A stretch of DNA of 64,000 nt from Neoluteolibacter marinus (lineage in GTDB: Bacteria > Verrucomicrobiota > Verrucomicrobiia > Verrucomicrobiales > Akkermansiaceae): contig NZ_JACZFQ010000016.1 in the NCBI RefSeq assembly GCF_014904755.1, forward strand, positions 1 through 64,000, in the 5' to 3' direction. Positions 50,276 through 59,139 of this stretch are shown in pieces. The position numbers and the translations under genes are program-made. Each line of letters opens with the position of its first letter. Positions within the stretch are counted from its first letter, which is position 1. Under the pieces are notes generated by a model. That model was not told where the DNA came from and ran no database searches. It was given only the letters and a program-made list of their open reading frames with translations.

Positions 50276-51433
50276 TTACTTGTCGACGATGCGCAGGATC
50301 TGGCCGCCTTGGTCGACGATGTAGACGTTGCCGAGCGGATCCTCGCCGAACGAGGTGATCTGGCCGAGCTGCCCGCCTGCCGGCTGGAAATCATCGGTGT
50401 GGTCCTTGAGCCGGCCGGCCTTGCCGTTGCGGAGCTCGAACGACCACACCCGCCTGTTGTTATAGTCCCCGAAGATGTAGCGGCCCTCAAGCTCCTTGAC
50501 CGGGCCGCGATAGACGTAACCGCCGGTCACCGAAAGACCCTCGTCCGGCTTGTTGCCGTGGCGATAGACGTGGACCGGCTCGATCGCGCCTTCCGGCTTG
50601 GCGCCCCCGACTCCCTTTTGCGGCGTCTCCTTGTCGGCTTCGCGCAGGCGCCAGCCGAAGTTCGCGCCCGCGCCCTGGCCGGCGGGCAGGTGATCGATCT
50701 CCTCCCAATGGTTCTGCCCGACGTCGGCGATCCAGAAGTCGCCGGTCTTGCGGTCGAAGGAATTGCGCCAGGGATTGCGCAGGCCATAGGCCCAGATCTC
50801 GGGCTTAGCGCCGTCCCGGTCCCTGAAGGGATTGTCGGCGGGGATCTCGTAGCCGCTCTGGGGCGAGACATCGAGACGCAGGATCTTGCCGAGGTAGGTG
50901 TCCAGCGCTTGGGCGTGCTGGTTCGGATCGTTGGCCGCGCCGCCGTCGCCGGTGCCGATGTAGAGCATGTTGTCCGGGCCGAAGTCGGTCCAGCCGCCGT
51001 TGTGGTTGCCGAAGTCCTGCTTGAAGGAAAGCAGCACCTCCATGCTGCCGGGGTCGGCGCTGGTGAAATCGGGGCCGTCCGCGGTGAGCCGGACAATGCG
51101 GGTGTGGCGGCCGTGATCGACGTAGTTCAGGTAGAAGCGGCCGCTCTTTTCGAAATCGGGTGCGAAGGCGAGGCCGAGCAGGCCTTCCTCGTTGTCCTTG
51201 CGGCTGACCATCGAGACGATGTCCAGGAACGGCTGCTCCTGGCGCTTGCCGGTTTTGGCATCGATGATCCAGATCTTGCCGGCCTGCTCGATGACCCAAA
51301 GCCGGTCTTTCACATGGGCCGGGGCGCCGACCCAGACGGGCCGGTCAAAGCCGGTGGCGACGGTTTCCACGCCGGGCTTGGCATGGGCGACGGTGAGGGT
51401 GGCAAAGGCGGCGGCAAGCAAGAGGTGACGCAT
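50276..51433 (-). CDS. Secreted PQQ-dependent sugar dehydrogenase-like protein (GSDH family)
   Basis: This is 385 residues from the ATG at 51433 ([20 protein letters not shown]), with a signal peptide to about residue 18. The six-bladed propeller shows the family landmarks: [60 protein letters not shown] and the closing [19 protein letters not shown]. It is related to soluble glucose/sorbosone dehydrogenases and to Hedgehog-interacting-type propellers. Such proteins oxidise aldose sugars with PQQ. The substrate here is unknown. It is transcribed alone, ending in a strong terminator. Confidence 0.87.
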   Translation of the reverse strand: MRHLLLAAAFATLTVAHAKPGVETVATGFDRPVWVGAPAHVKDRLWVIEQAGKIWIIDAKTGKRQEQPFLDIVSMVSRKDNEEGLLGLAFAPDFEKSGRFYLNYVDHGRHTRIVRLTADGPDFTSADPGSMEVLLSFKQDFGNHNGGWTDFGPDNMLYIGTGDGGAANDPNQHAQALDTYLGKILRLDVSPQSGYEIPADNPFRDRDGAKPEIWAYGLRNPWRNSFDRKTGDFWIADVGQNHWEEIDHLPAGQGAGANFGWRLREADKETPQKGVGGAKPEGAIEPVHVYRHGNKPDEGLSVTGGYVYRGPVKELEGRYIFGDYNNRRVWSFELRNGKAGRLKDHTDDFQPAGGQLGQITSFGEDPLGNVYIVDQGGQILRIVDK

Positions 51434-51512
51434 GATGGGGCGCAGGCTAGGACGGATCCCGGCGAGCGCAACCCGCCAGCGCGTTCTCCGCGCCCCATGA
51501 TGGCGGCCCGCC

Positions 51513-52748
51513 TCAGCCGGGAAGGATCTCCGCGATGGCGAGCCGGCGGTCGTCGAGGACCTCGCGGGCGATTTCCTGGATCTGGCCGGGGGTGACCTGG
51601 TCCCACTCGAGCCGCACCTCGTCGGGGGTGACCAGGCGCTCATACTGGAGCAGGCAGTCGCCGATCCACGATGCGTGCGAGGCGGTGCTTTCCATGGCCA
51701 TCTTGGTCTGGCTCACGGCCAGCCGCTTGGCACGTTCGAGCTCGCCGGGTCGCGGGCCGTGGTTGCGCAGGTCGTCGAGCTCGCGGCGGATGCAGTCGAT
51801 CGATTCATCGCGCGATTCCGGTGCGAGGCCGGCGTGGATCTCGAGCGAGCCGGCTTCATCGAAGAGGTTCACGTCGCAGGAAATCTGGTAGCAAAGGCCG
51901 CGCTTTTCGCGGAGTTCCTGGAACAGGCGCGAGCTGGCGCTTTCGCCGAGGATCATGCCGAGCAGGCGCAGGGCGTGGCGGCGCGGATCGCGGCGGCCGC
52001 AGCTGCGGTATCCGAGCGCAAGCTGGAGTTGCTCGGTGTCGCGCCGGTCGGTGAGATGAAGCGGGGCGGCGATCGCGGCGGGGTCGAAGGGCTGCATGGC
52101 GGGAAGCTCGCGGGCTTCCGGGAGCAGCGGCAGAATCAGCGCGGCGACCTGATCCGCGGAAAGCGGGCTGGCCACCGCGATCACCACGTCCTTGCGGAAG
52201 TGATGGCGGTCGCGGAACCCGACCATGGCCTTGCGGTCGATCCGGGCGATGCTTTCCTCGCTGCCCGCGACCGGCTCGCCGAGCGGGTGCGGCGACCACA
52301 GGGCCGATGAAATGAGGTCGCCGATGTGATCCGACGGGCTTTCGCGGTACATCACGATTTCCTCGCCGATGACCTCCCGTTCGAGCGCGATCTCTTCCTC
52401 CGGGAAGGTCGCGTTCCAGACCATGTCCGAGACCACGTCGGCGATCAGCGGCAAGGTGTCGGCGTCGCCACGGGCCTCGTAGGTGACGAGGTCCTCGGTG
52501 GTGCACGCATTCAGCGATGAGCCGACATCCTCGGTTTCCAGGCTGATCGCCCGGGCGTCGCGGCGCGAGGTGCCCTTGAACACCATGTGCTCGACGAAGT
52601 GGGCGAGGCCGGACTGTCGCGAGGGATCGTCGCGGCTGCCGGCGGGAACATGGATCGAGAAAGCCGAACACTCCGAATAGGGCAAGGTCGCCACCGCCAG
52701 GCGGAAGCCGCCGGGCATCTCGATGGCTTCATAGCGGGCCCGGCTCAT
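51513..52748 (-). CDS. M16-family zinc metallopeptidase
   Basis: This is 411 residues from the ATG at 52748 (MSRARYEAIEMPGGFRLAVA). The inverted zinc motif HFVEH is at residues 50-54, with the third ligand Glu in the downstream EREVIGEEIVMY region. The C-terminal M16 half has LQLALGYRSC and SSRLFQELREKRGLCY. There is no signal peptide, so cytoplasmic processing-peptidase-like activity is likely. It overlaps the ispD stop by 4 bases, placing it last in a yqeY-ispD-peptidase operon. Confidence 0.92.
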   Translation of the reverse strand: MSRARYEAIEMPGGFRLAVATLPYSECSAFSIHVPAGSRDDPSRQSGLAHFVEHMVFKGTSRRDARAISLETEDVGSSLNACTTEDLVTYEARGDADTLPLIADVVSDMVWNATFPEEEIALEREVIGEEIVMYRESPSDHIGDLISSALWSPHPLGEPVAGSEESIARIDRKAMVGFRDRHHFRKDVVIAVASPLSADQVAALILPLLPEARELPAMQPFDPAAIAAPLHLTDRRDTEQLQLALGYRSCGRRDPRRHALRLLGMILGESASSRLFQELREKRGLCYQISCDVNLFDEAGSLEIHAGLAPESRDESIDCIRRELDDLRNHGPRPGELERAKRLAVSQTKMAMESTASHASWIGDCLLQYERLVTPDEVRLEWDQVTPGQIQEIAREVLDDRRLAIAEILPG

Positions 52749-53404
52749 GGCATCAGCGCCTCGGCAAGATGGATGTCCGCCGGTACCGTCACCTTGGGAT
52801 TCGGGAACGGCGAGGCGATCAGCTTCGTCGCCACCCCGATCGCCTCGACGGCGGAGACCTCGTCGGTGACCAGCAGCTGGCGATCCTGCACCTCGGCGTA
52901 AGCGCGGCGGAGCAGGGCGAGGTCGAAGATCTGCGGTGTCTCCATCGCCCAAAGCCCGGTGCGATCGACGCTATGGCGGGCGAAGCCTTCGGCGTCGCAC
53001 TTTTTGAGCGTGTCCGCCACCTCGCGGCCGATGGCGGCGGCGCCGAAGCTACGGGCGGCGGCAATGCATGCGTCGATGGAGTCCGGCCGGATCAGGGGGC
53101 GGGCCCCGTCATGGATCGCGACAAAGGTGTCGTCGTCGCCGAGGGCCGCCAGTCCGCTCGCCACCGAGTCCTGGCGCAGGTCACCGCCGTCGACGCGGGT
53201 CAGCGGCTTGGGGAAAACCTGGTCGCGGAGCAAGGCGAAGCGGTCCTCCGGACACACCACGACCACCCGCGAGATGCCCTCCGCGGCCATGAAGGCGCGC
53301 ACGCTGTGCAGCAGCACCGGGGTGCCGTTGAGCCCGGCGGCGAGCTTGTCAAAGCCCATGCGCCGGCTGCTGCCGGACGCGACGATGACCGCGGCGCAGC
53401 CCAT
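52745..53404 (-). CDS. ispD: 2-C-methyl-D-erythritol 4-phosphate cytidylyltransferase
   Basis: This is 219 residues from the ATG at 53404. The nucleotide-binding loop is VIVASGSSRRMGFDKLAAG, followed by the DGARPLIRP motif and the late VTDEVSAVEAIG, all typical of IspD. It transfers CMP to methylerythritol phosphate in the non-mevalonate isoprenoid pathway. Its start overlaps the yqeY stop by one base (TGATG), and its stop overlaps the M16 gene, so expression is coupled. Length fits the family (about 230). Confidence 0.95.
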   Translation of the reverse strand: MGCAAVIVASGSSRRMGFDKLAAGLNGTPVLLHSVRAFMAAEGISRVVVVCPEDRFALLRDQVFPKPLTRVDGGDLRQDSVASGLAALGDDDTFVAIHDGARPLIRPDSIDACIAAARSFGAAAIGREVADTLKKCDAEGFARHSVDRTGLWAMETPQIFDLALLRRAYAEVQDRQLLVTDEVSAVEAIGVATKLIASPFPNPKVTVPADIHLAEALMP

Positions 53405-53859
53405 CAGGCGAGGCGTTTGGCGACTTCCTGGGACAGGGTCTTGCCGTCCGCACGGCCGGCGGCCTTTTCCTGGGCGGCCTTCATCACCTTGCCCATGTCG
53501 GCTTTCGACGACGCGCCGGTTTCCGCGATCGCGGCTTCGACAATGGCGGCGATCTCGTCCGCGGTGAGGGCGGAGGGGAGATACTTCTCGAGCACCGCCA
53601 TTTCGGCCTTCTCGGTGGCGGCCAGCTCGTCGCGACCGGCCTTGGTGAACTGGTCGTAGGAGTCCTGGCGCTGCTTGAGCTGCTTGCGGATCAGGGCGCT
53701 GATCTCGCTGTCGTCGAGCGTCGCGGTGAGATGACCTTTTTCGATCGAGGCATTGGTCATGGCCGTCTTGAGGGCGCGCAGGACGTTCAGCGTGGCGGCG
53801 TCCTTGGCCTTCATGGCGGTTTTGATGTCTTCGGGGATGCGGGTGGCGAGGTCGCTCAT
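53404..53859 (-). CDS. yqeY: GatB/YqeY domain protein
   Basis: This is 151 residues from the ATG at 53859 (MSDLATRIPEDIKTAMKAKD). It is a single YqeY domain with the signature KLRALKTA-like segment here as NVLRALKTAMTNA, then ISALIRKQLKQRQDSYDQF, and the C-terminal ADMGKVMKAAQEKAAGRADG. The domain is shared with the tail of the GatB subunit of tRNA amidotransferase and is thought to bind tRNA. It is first in the operon with ispD. Confidence 0.93.
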   Translation of the reverse strand: MSDLATRIPEDIKTAMKAKDAATLNVLRALKTAMTNASIEKGHLTATLDDSEISALIRKQLKQRQDSYDQFTKAGRDELAATEKAEMAVLEKYLPSALTADEIAAIVEAAIAETGASSKADMGKVMKAAQEKAAGRADGKTLSQEVAKRLA

Positions 53860-53992
53860 GGCGGCCAGAGGTAGCCGGGCCGGGGCAGGCGGGAAAGAGG
53901 AATTCGTGGCGGCCGGCTTCATCGACGCAGACGATGCCGGGTGCAAAACCTTCGATTTCGGGATCCGGTGAAGGTGCCGCACCGTCGCGGGG

Positions 53993-54787
53993 ATGAAGTT
54001 TTCGATCCGAGGCCGGCGCAGGTGTTGGGCATGGGGCATCCTGCTGGGGCTCGCCGTCCCGGCGATTTCCGGGTGCGGCGGAGCCTCGCCCCACCAAGGC
54101 AGGATTCCCTTCCGCTGGATGGAGCGGCCGCCGCACCGGCTGCCGTCGTCCAAGTCGGCGGCGATGGAGGTGGTCATGACCCATGACGCCGCGGCGGGGG
54201 CGCCTGACCGGGCAACGCTCGAGCGTTTGCAAGCGGGCGACGTGGTGGCCTTTCACATGAGCCACCGGGAGGCATGGTCGTATTTGCGCAAGGCCAAGAT
54301 CCAGAAGCTGCCGTACGACCTTTGCCGCTTCGGTCACATCGCCCTGGTGGTTCCGGATCCCGACCGCACCGATGCGGCTGGCGGGCCGAAGCTGCTGCAG
54401 GTGGCAATGAAGCAGGCGGTCAATGCGGACGAGGGGCTCGACTACCTGAAGGACAAGTCATGGTTCGTCTATCGTCCGCCGGAGGGTTCGGTGGATGCCG
54501 CGAAGCTCCACGACTTCAGCCGCCGGGTGCTGGTGACCGCATCCGACAAGAAAAAGGCCTACGACTACAGCGGGGCGATCGGGCTGGTGAACGCGCCGTG
54601 GCAGCCCGCTCATCCGGATGAGATCGGCAGCGAATACAGCTGTGCGACCCTGGTGGTGGCGGGTCTCCACTATGCCGGATTCTCTCTCGATGCGGTGCAT
54701 CGGAAGGGGATCCTCGACATCGTCACGCCGCGGCAAGTGGTGGAAAGCCGCGCGGCTCACGGGGCGGGTTCGACCCGCACGCGGTAG
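53993..54787 (+). CDS. YiiX-like permuted papain-fold lipoprotein
   Basis: This is 264 residues, starting MKFSIRGRRRCWAWGILLGL with a lipobox (ISGC) near residue 28. The fold follows the YiiX/NlpC-P60 permuted amidase layout: the strand LQAGDVVAFHM, then the His in FGHIALVVPDPD, then the catalytic Cys in EYSCATLVVAGLHYAGF. Such enzymes can cleave amide bonds in cell-wall peptides or lipids. It diverges from yqeY, and its 3' end overlaps the convergent HAF-repeat gene by 31 bases. Confidence 0.72.
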   Translation: MKFSIRGRRRCWAWGILLGLAVPAISGCGGASPHQGRIPFRWMERPPHRLPSSKSAAMEVVMTHDAAAGAPDRATLERLQAGDVVAFHMSHREAWSYLRKAKIQKLPYDLCRFGHIALVVPDPDRTDAAGGPKLLQVAMKQAVNADEGLDYLKDKSWFVYRPPEGSVDAAKLHDFSRRVLVTASDKKKAYDYSGAIGLVNAPWQPAHPDEIGSEYSCATLVVAGLHYAGFSLDAVHRKGILDIVTPRQVVESRAAHGAGSTRTR

Positions 54788-56052
54788 TAGCCGCGGTCGT
54801 CGCCAGCCCCGGCATCGATGACCTCGTGCACTCCCGCCTCCGTCGCGGTGGCGGTCGAGTGGCTGGCGCCGATGTCCTCCCACGATGCCTCGGAGAGGTC
54901 CGGCGACCTTTCCGCTTGGTAGAGATAGCCCGGTACGGTGCTGAACCCGAGCGTCACCGTGGCACCGCTGCGGGTGAGTTGGACTTCGGGGAGAGGAACA
55001 TCCGGGCTGAGGAGATCGAGGACGCCGGTGATCATCCAGCCTTCTTCATTGCCATCCAGGTAGCCTTTGCCGGTGATCGTGTCGCCATCGGCGGAGATCC
55101 CGACGCTGCGGTAGAGGAGCAGGCCTTCGAAATCGATGCCCTTTTCGTCAAGCAAGGTCATCAGGTTCACGCCGCCGCCTTCCTCGGTCCAGATCACGGC
55201 GGTGTTCTTGAAGTTCACGATTGCCTCGCCGACGATGATGCTGCCGTCGGCGGAGATTCCGAAAGCTCTCGTCTGGGTGGCATCGGGCGGAAAGGGAAGG
55301 AAGTTCATCCCGTTGGCCGCGGTCCAACGGAAGGCGACGTCGCCGCTGCTGCCGGTGCCGGTTCCGGCGACCACGTTGCCGTCGGCCGACACCGCCCGCG
55401 CGATGGAGTCGAAGTCGCCGCCCGCGATGTCGCCGATCCCGGTCATGGCCTGGCCGCTTTTCATGACGAAAGCCTCGTTGCGTAATCCCGAGGTGGACTG
55501 GCCGACGACGGTGGAACCGTCGGCCGACACCGCCTCCGCGCTGGAGGACGAGTCGCCGGCCAGCACGCCGAGCGGGGTGTAGGTACCACCCTCCCAACGG
55601 AAAGCCTCCTTGCCAAAATTCGTGGTGGTGCTGTAGCCGACAATCACCGAGCCGTCTGCCGACATGCCGTTGCCAGACGCTTGGAAGGGCTGGCCGGGGA
55701 AAAGTGTGCCCGGGGCAGCGCCCAGGCCGGTCACTGCGCCGGAGTCCCAGCGGACGGTCTGGAGGAAGGGGGCTTCACTGCTGTTCCCGGCGATGGCCGC
55801 ACCGTCCGCCGAAACGGCGAGCGCTTGCCACTGCGTGGCTCCGGCGGGCTGAGGCAGGTAGACCTTTCCGGCGGAGGCGTTCCAATAGAAGGCACCACTG
55901 TTGAAGTTTCCGGCAACGGTCGTCCCGTCGGCGGAGATGGCGGTCGGCGATGTGGTGGTGCCAAGACGGGTAAAAGAGGGGGCGCTGGCCGCGGACAGGG
56001 GAGTCAAAAAGGGCAGCAGGAATGGCAGGCGGGACAGGGATCGGAGGGTCAT
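54757..56052 (-). CDS. Secreted HAF-repeat protein
   Basis: This is 431 residues from the ATG at 56052 (MTLRSLSRLPFLLPFLTPLS), with a signal peptide. Residues about 40-330 consist of about eight repeats of the HAF type, each with an AISADGTTVAG or SADGSVIVGYS core (for example SADGSTVVGQS and ISADGSIIVGE). They form a beta-propeller. A C-terminal beta-sandwich (VTLGFSTVPGYLYQAERSPD) resembles the tail domain of many verrucomicrobial exoproteins. The function is unknown. It overlaps the convergent YiiX-like gene by 31 bases. Upstream of it, 56053-56345 is an AT-rich gap with no gene. Confidence 0.82.
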   Translation of the reverse strand: MTLRSLSRLPFLLPFLTPLSAASAPSFTRLGTTTSPTAISADGTTVAGNFNSGAFYWNASAGKVYLPQPAGATQWQALAVSADGAAIAGNSSEAPFLQTVRWDSGAVTGLGAAPGTLFPGQPFQASGNGMSADGSVIVGYSTTTNFGKEAFRWEGGTYTPLGVLAGDSSSSAEAVSADGSTVVGQSTSGLRNEAFVMKSGQAMTGIGDIAGGDFDSIARAVSADGNVVAGTGTGSSGDVAFRWTAANGMNFLPFPPDATQTRAFGISADGSIIVGEAIVNFKNTAVIWTEEGGGVNLMTLLDEKGIDFEGLLLYRSVGISADGDTITGKGYLDGNEEGWMITGVLDLLSPDVPLPEVQLTRSGATVTLGFSTVPGYLYQAERSPDLSEASWEDIGASHSTATATEAGVHEVIDAGAGDDRGYYRVRVEPAP

Positions 56053-56345
56053 GGGGATCGATTCAGGCTGTTGGGAAAGAGCGGCCACCGAGGCACATGA
56101 GGCGCTGGGTGGCCAATAGGAAATCCCGTTGGGAAATCCGGGTTTGAGGCAAATGTTGGTAGGTTTATTTTTCTTAAAATGTTTAAAATGAGAGGGTTGG
56201 GTTTGGGTTTCAGGTCGAGCACAGCAATTGTCTCAGTCGATGATTTCAAGTTGTCCTTTGAAAATAAGGTCGAGTCTTCTGGTGGCGTTGTGCGGGTCGA
56301 ATGCCTCCAAAAGCCTTGGCGCGGGGGCTTCCCGGGTTCTATGGG

Positions 56346-56834
56346 ATGCCCATGGCCAGCGCTTCCACCGCCTCCCGCGTCTATCTTACCTTGATCGGGC
56401 TGGGGCTTGCCCTCGTCGGCGGGCTGTTCTTCGCCCTGATGTGGCGCAGTTACCAGCGGGCCTGCGAGGTGGAGGCGTGGCCGGTGGTGCCCTGCGTGAT
56501 CCTTTCGTCCGGTGCCGAGGAGCGGCAGATCGATCCGAACGGTCCGATCGAGCGGCGCTTTGCGGTTTTGTACGGCTACGAGTGGGAAGGCGTGCCGCGT
56601 GAAAGCGAGCGGCTGTCGCTGCGCGGCGGCGGCTGGAGTTCACAGGACGAGAAACTGCAGGTCTACGAGGACCGCTATCCCCAGGGCTCGACGCAGCAAT
56701 GCCACGTCAACCCGTCCGACCCGGACTTCGCGGTGCTGCAATTGGAGTCGAAGGCGCCCGGCTACTCGCTGTGGTTCCCGGCGCTCTTCGTCGTCGGCGG
56801 CCTCGGCATCATGGCCGGGGCGTGGCGGCGGTGA
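56346..56834 (+). CDS. DUF3592-family membrane protein
   Basis: This is 162 residues from the ATG at 56346 (MPMASASTASRVYLTLIGLG). Two membrane helices (VYLTLIGLGLALVGGLFFAL near the start, and LWFPALFVVGGLGIMAGAWR at the end) flank an extracytoplasmic domain with the DUF3592 pattern: PCVILSSGAEERQ, VLYGYEWEGVPRES, YPQGSTQQCHVNPSDPDFAVL. Uncharacterised family. Confidence 0.8.
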   Translation: MPMASASTASRVYLTLIGLGLALVGGLFFALMWRSYQRACEVEAWPVVPCVILSSGAEERQIDPNGPIERRFAVLYGYEWEGVPRESERLSLRGGGWSSQDEKLQVYEDRYPQGSTQQCHVNPSDPDFAVLQLESKAPGYSLWFPALFVVGGLGIMAGAWRR

Positions 56835-56933
56835 GTCGCGGCACACCGCCGGGAGCGCGGAATCCATTGCGCTATGGATGGCTCGGGCGGCCGGACCGGC
56901 GAGGCGGGATGAATCCCGCGGTCCCGGCAGGAA

Positions 56934-57734
56934 TCACGTTGTGCTCGCTTTCACCAGCAGGCCTTTTTCCCGGGCCATGCGGAGAACGCGGGCGAAGAGC
57001 CAGCCGGCGGCGGCGAGGTAGAGAACGTTGAGGCCGAGAGCGGCCACGAAGTGGCGGAGGTCGAAGCCGCCGTGGACGATCGAGCCGCGCATGCCCTCGA
57101 ATACGTGGGCCGGAGGGAACAGCATGGCGATGCCGCGCATCCAGACCGGCAGGGTTTCCACCGGATAGAAGACACAGGCGAAGGGCTGGATCATGAAGGG
57201 CAGCGCCCAGGCAAGGGATTCGGCGCCGTGACCCCAGCGGAGGATGAGCGCGATCGAGAAAATCCCGAGGGCCCAGCCGAACAGCATCAGGTTCGCGTAG
57301 TAGGCGATGAGGCCCCACTGGAATTGGAACAGGTTGAACGAGTAGGCCACGGCGGCGACGAGGATCAGGACGCCGGCGGTGATCCCCACCCGCAGGATGC
57401 CGACGCAGAAGGTCGCGGCGATGTAATCGCTCATCCGGACCGGGGCGGCGAAGACGTTGAGGAGGTTGCGCGTCCAGACGTCCTCGAGGAAGGAGATCGA
57501 GACCCCCTGCTGGGACCGGAACAAGGCGTCCCACAGGATGATCCCGCCGATCAGGAAGGTGATGTACTGCGGGAATGCGCCGCCGCCTTGCTTCTGCAGG
57601 AACATGGTGAGGAAACCCCAGACCAGCAGCTGGACGAGCGGCCAGAAGAACAGCTCGAAGGCGCGCATCGGGTTCCGCGCGTAAAGCAGGACGTAACGGG
57701 TCAGCAGGGCGCGGATGACGGAGAGGCGGAACAT
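56934..57734 (-). CDS. ABC-2 type exporter permease
   Basis: This is 266 residues from the ATG at 57734 (MFRLSVIRALLTRYVLLYAR). Six membrane helices are visible (for example FWPLVQLLVWGFLTMFL, ITFLIGGIILWDALF, ITAGVLILVAAVAYSF, WALGIFSIALILRW and ALGLNVLYLAAAGWLF). The layout is that of the ABC-2/NodJ family. The likely ATPase partner is the gene at 62209, 4.5 kb upstream on the same strand, with unrelated genes between them. Substrate unknown. Confidence 0.85.
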   Translation of the reverse strand: MFRLSVIRALLTRYVLLYARNPMRAFELFFWPLVQLLVWGFLTMFLQKQGGGAFPQYITFLIGGIILWDALFRSQQGVSISFLEDVWTRNLLNVFAAPVRMSDYIAATFCVGILRVGITAGVLILVAAVAYSFNLFQFQWGLIAYYANLMLFGWALGIFSIALILRWGHGAESLAWALPFMIQPFACVFYPVETLPVWMRGIAMLFPPAHVFEGMRGSIVHGGFDLRHFVAALGLNVLYLAAAGWLFARVLRMAREKGLLVKASTT

Positions 57735-57808
57735 GGCGGTCGTCGGCCCGGAAGGGTGGACGAGGTGCCGGCCGAAACGAGCGAAAAGAAAGCCGTTCCG
57801 GGAAACAA

Positions 57809-57834
57809 GGAGCGCCGGCGGTTGCCGGCGCTCC
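57809..57834 (-). terminator. Hairpin terminator after the tautomerase gene
   Basis: An 11-bp perfect stem (GGAGCGCCGGC / GCCGGCGCTCC) with a 4-base loop, followed on the minus strand by TTGTTT. It lies between the tautomerase and permease genes. Confidence 0.75.
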
Positions 57835-57878
57835 AATTCGGGGGAGGTGGGGACGCGTCCGTGGACGCGCCGTCGGGT

Positions 57879-58109
57879 TCAGGCGACGGGCTGGGGTTCC
57901 GCGGCCAGGGCGTGGACCGCGGCGGCGTTGAGGCACTGGCCGCCGATGGCCCAGTCGTTTTCCTTGAATTCATTGACGCGGACCCAGGTGACCCCGCGCA
58001 TGGCTTCGCCTTCGATGGAAACCATGGTCTCGGTGATCTTCTCGATGATTTCCTTCTTCTGTTCGGCGGTGAAGACGTTTTCGATGAGGTCGACGGTGAC
58101 GAGTGGCAT
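57879..58109 (-). CDS. 4-oxalocrotonate tautomerase-family protein
   Basis: This is 76 residues from the ATG at 58109 (MPLVTVDLIENVFTAEQKKE). After removal of Met the catalytic Pro1 becomes N-terminal, as the family needs. The beta-alpha-beta unit (IIEKITETMVSIEGEAMRG, then TWVRVNEFKENDWAIGG) fits tautomerase subunits. It has a divergent promoter shared with the HxlR-type regulator at 58260, a frequent pairing in which the regulator controls the enzyme. Substrate unknown. Confidence 0.87.
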   Translation of the reverse strand: MPLVTVDLIENVFTAEQKKEIIEKITETMVSIEGEAMRGVTWVRVNEFKENDWAIGGQCLNAAAVHALAAEPQPVA

Positions 58110-58259
58110 GACTTTGGTTCTTTCTGGTTTGGTTGCTTGGAGTGGTGAAGGGACTGGTTTCCTTTCACCGGCAACACCATCGCGCGAAGTGCCGGAACTT
58201 TCCACGACACTGAGTGTAGCAATCCGCTCCATTTTCTGTAGTGAACTTCCCGGTCTGAG

Positions 58260-58964
58260 ATGAGCACGAGATACGGTCAATTCTGCCCGGTGGCGAAGGC
58301 CACCGAGGTCCTGGGCGAGCGCTGGACGATCCTGATCATCCGCGAGTTGCTTTTGGGCACCTCGCGGTTCAGCGATTTCCAGCGGGCGCTGTCGCAGATC
58401 TCGCCGACCTTGCTGACCAAGCGGCTGGGCCAGCTGGTGGACCAGGGGCTGGTGTTGAAGAAGACATCGACCGGCGGCAAGCGCGTCGAATACTTCCTGA
58501 CCGCCTGCGGCAAGGAGCTGGGACCGATCGTGAACAGCCTGGGGATCTGGGGCATGCGCTGGGCGCGCGGGCAGATGAACGACGACGAGCTGGATGTCGA
58601 ACTGCTGATGTTCGACCTCTGCCGGCGGCTGGATCCGGACGCCCTCCCCGGGGGATCGACGGTGATTCACTTCGCCTACTGCGGGCTGGAGAGCTTTCCG
58701 ACCTGGTGGATCCTGGTCGAGAACGGCAAGCCGGAACTGTGCGTGGCGCATCCGGGCCGGGATGCCGATGTCTCGCTGCATACCGACGTGCGGACGATGG
58801 TGGAAATCTATGCCGGCGACCTGCGTCTGGCCGACGCGCGCCGCGACGGCCGGCTGGAGGTGACCGGATCTCCGACCCTGGTGCGCAGCGTTGCCGACTG
58901 GCTTCCGCTCATGGCGATGGCCCACGTCGAGCCGGGGCGACTGGATGCCGGCGAGGCGTCGTGA
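58260..58964 (+). CDS. HxlR-family winged-helix regulator with SCP2-like domain
   Basis: This is 234 residues. The N-terminal HxlR winged helix (residues 1-100) has FCPVAKATEVLGERWTILII, RFSDFQRALSQISPTLLTKR and KKTSTGGKRVEYFLT. The C-terminal SCP2-like part (about 120-230) has LCVAHPGRDADVSLHTDVRT and DLRLADARRDGRLEVTGSPT. It likely senses a small hydrophobic or reactive ligand. It is divergent to the tautomerase, with 150 bases between the two start codons, so it probably controls that gene and itself. Confidence 0.87.
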   Translation: MSTRYGQFCPVAKATEVLGERWTILIIRELLLGTSRFSDFQRALSQISPTLLTKRLGQLVDQGLVLKKTSTGGKRVEYFLTACGKELGPIVNSLGIWGMRWARGQMNDDELDVELLMFDLCRRLDPDALPGGSTVIHFAYCGLESFPTWWILVENGKPELCVAHPGRDADVSLHTDVRTMVEIYAGDLRLADARRDGRLEVTGSPTLVRSVADWLPLMAMAHVEPGRLDAGEAS

Positions 58965-59139
58965 GGCGGACCCTGTGGGACGGTTGATCGGGGGCCGGTG
59001 GTGGCGGATCCATGGAACTTGCTTGGATAGGTGGCGGGTCCTACGGTTTTCGTTCAAGTCATTGGAAGTGAAGGGAAAATAGAGTTTTCGAGCGGGGTTT
59101 CGGATTGCGGTGGGGGATAACCCGAATAGGGTATCCGGC

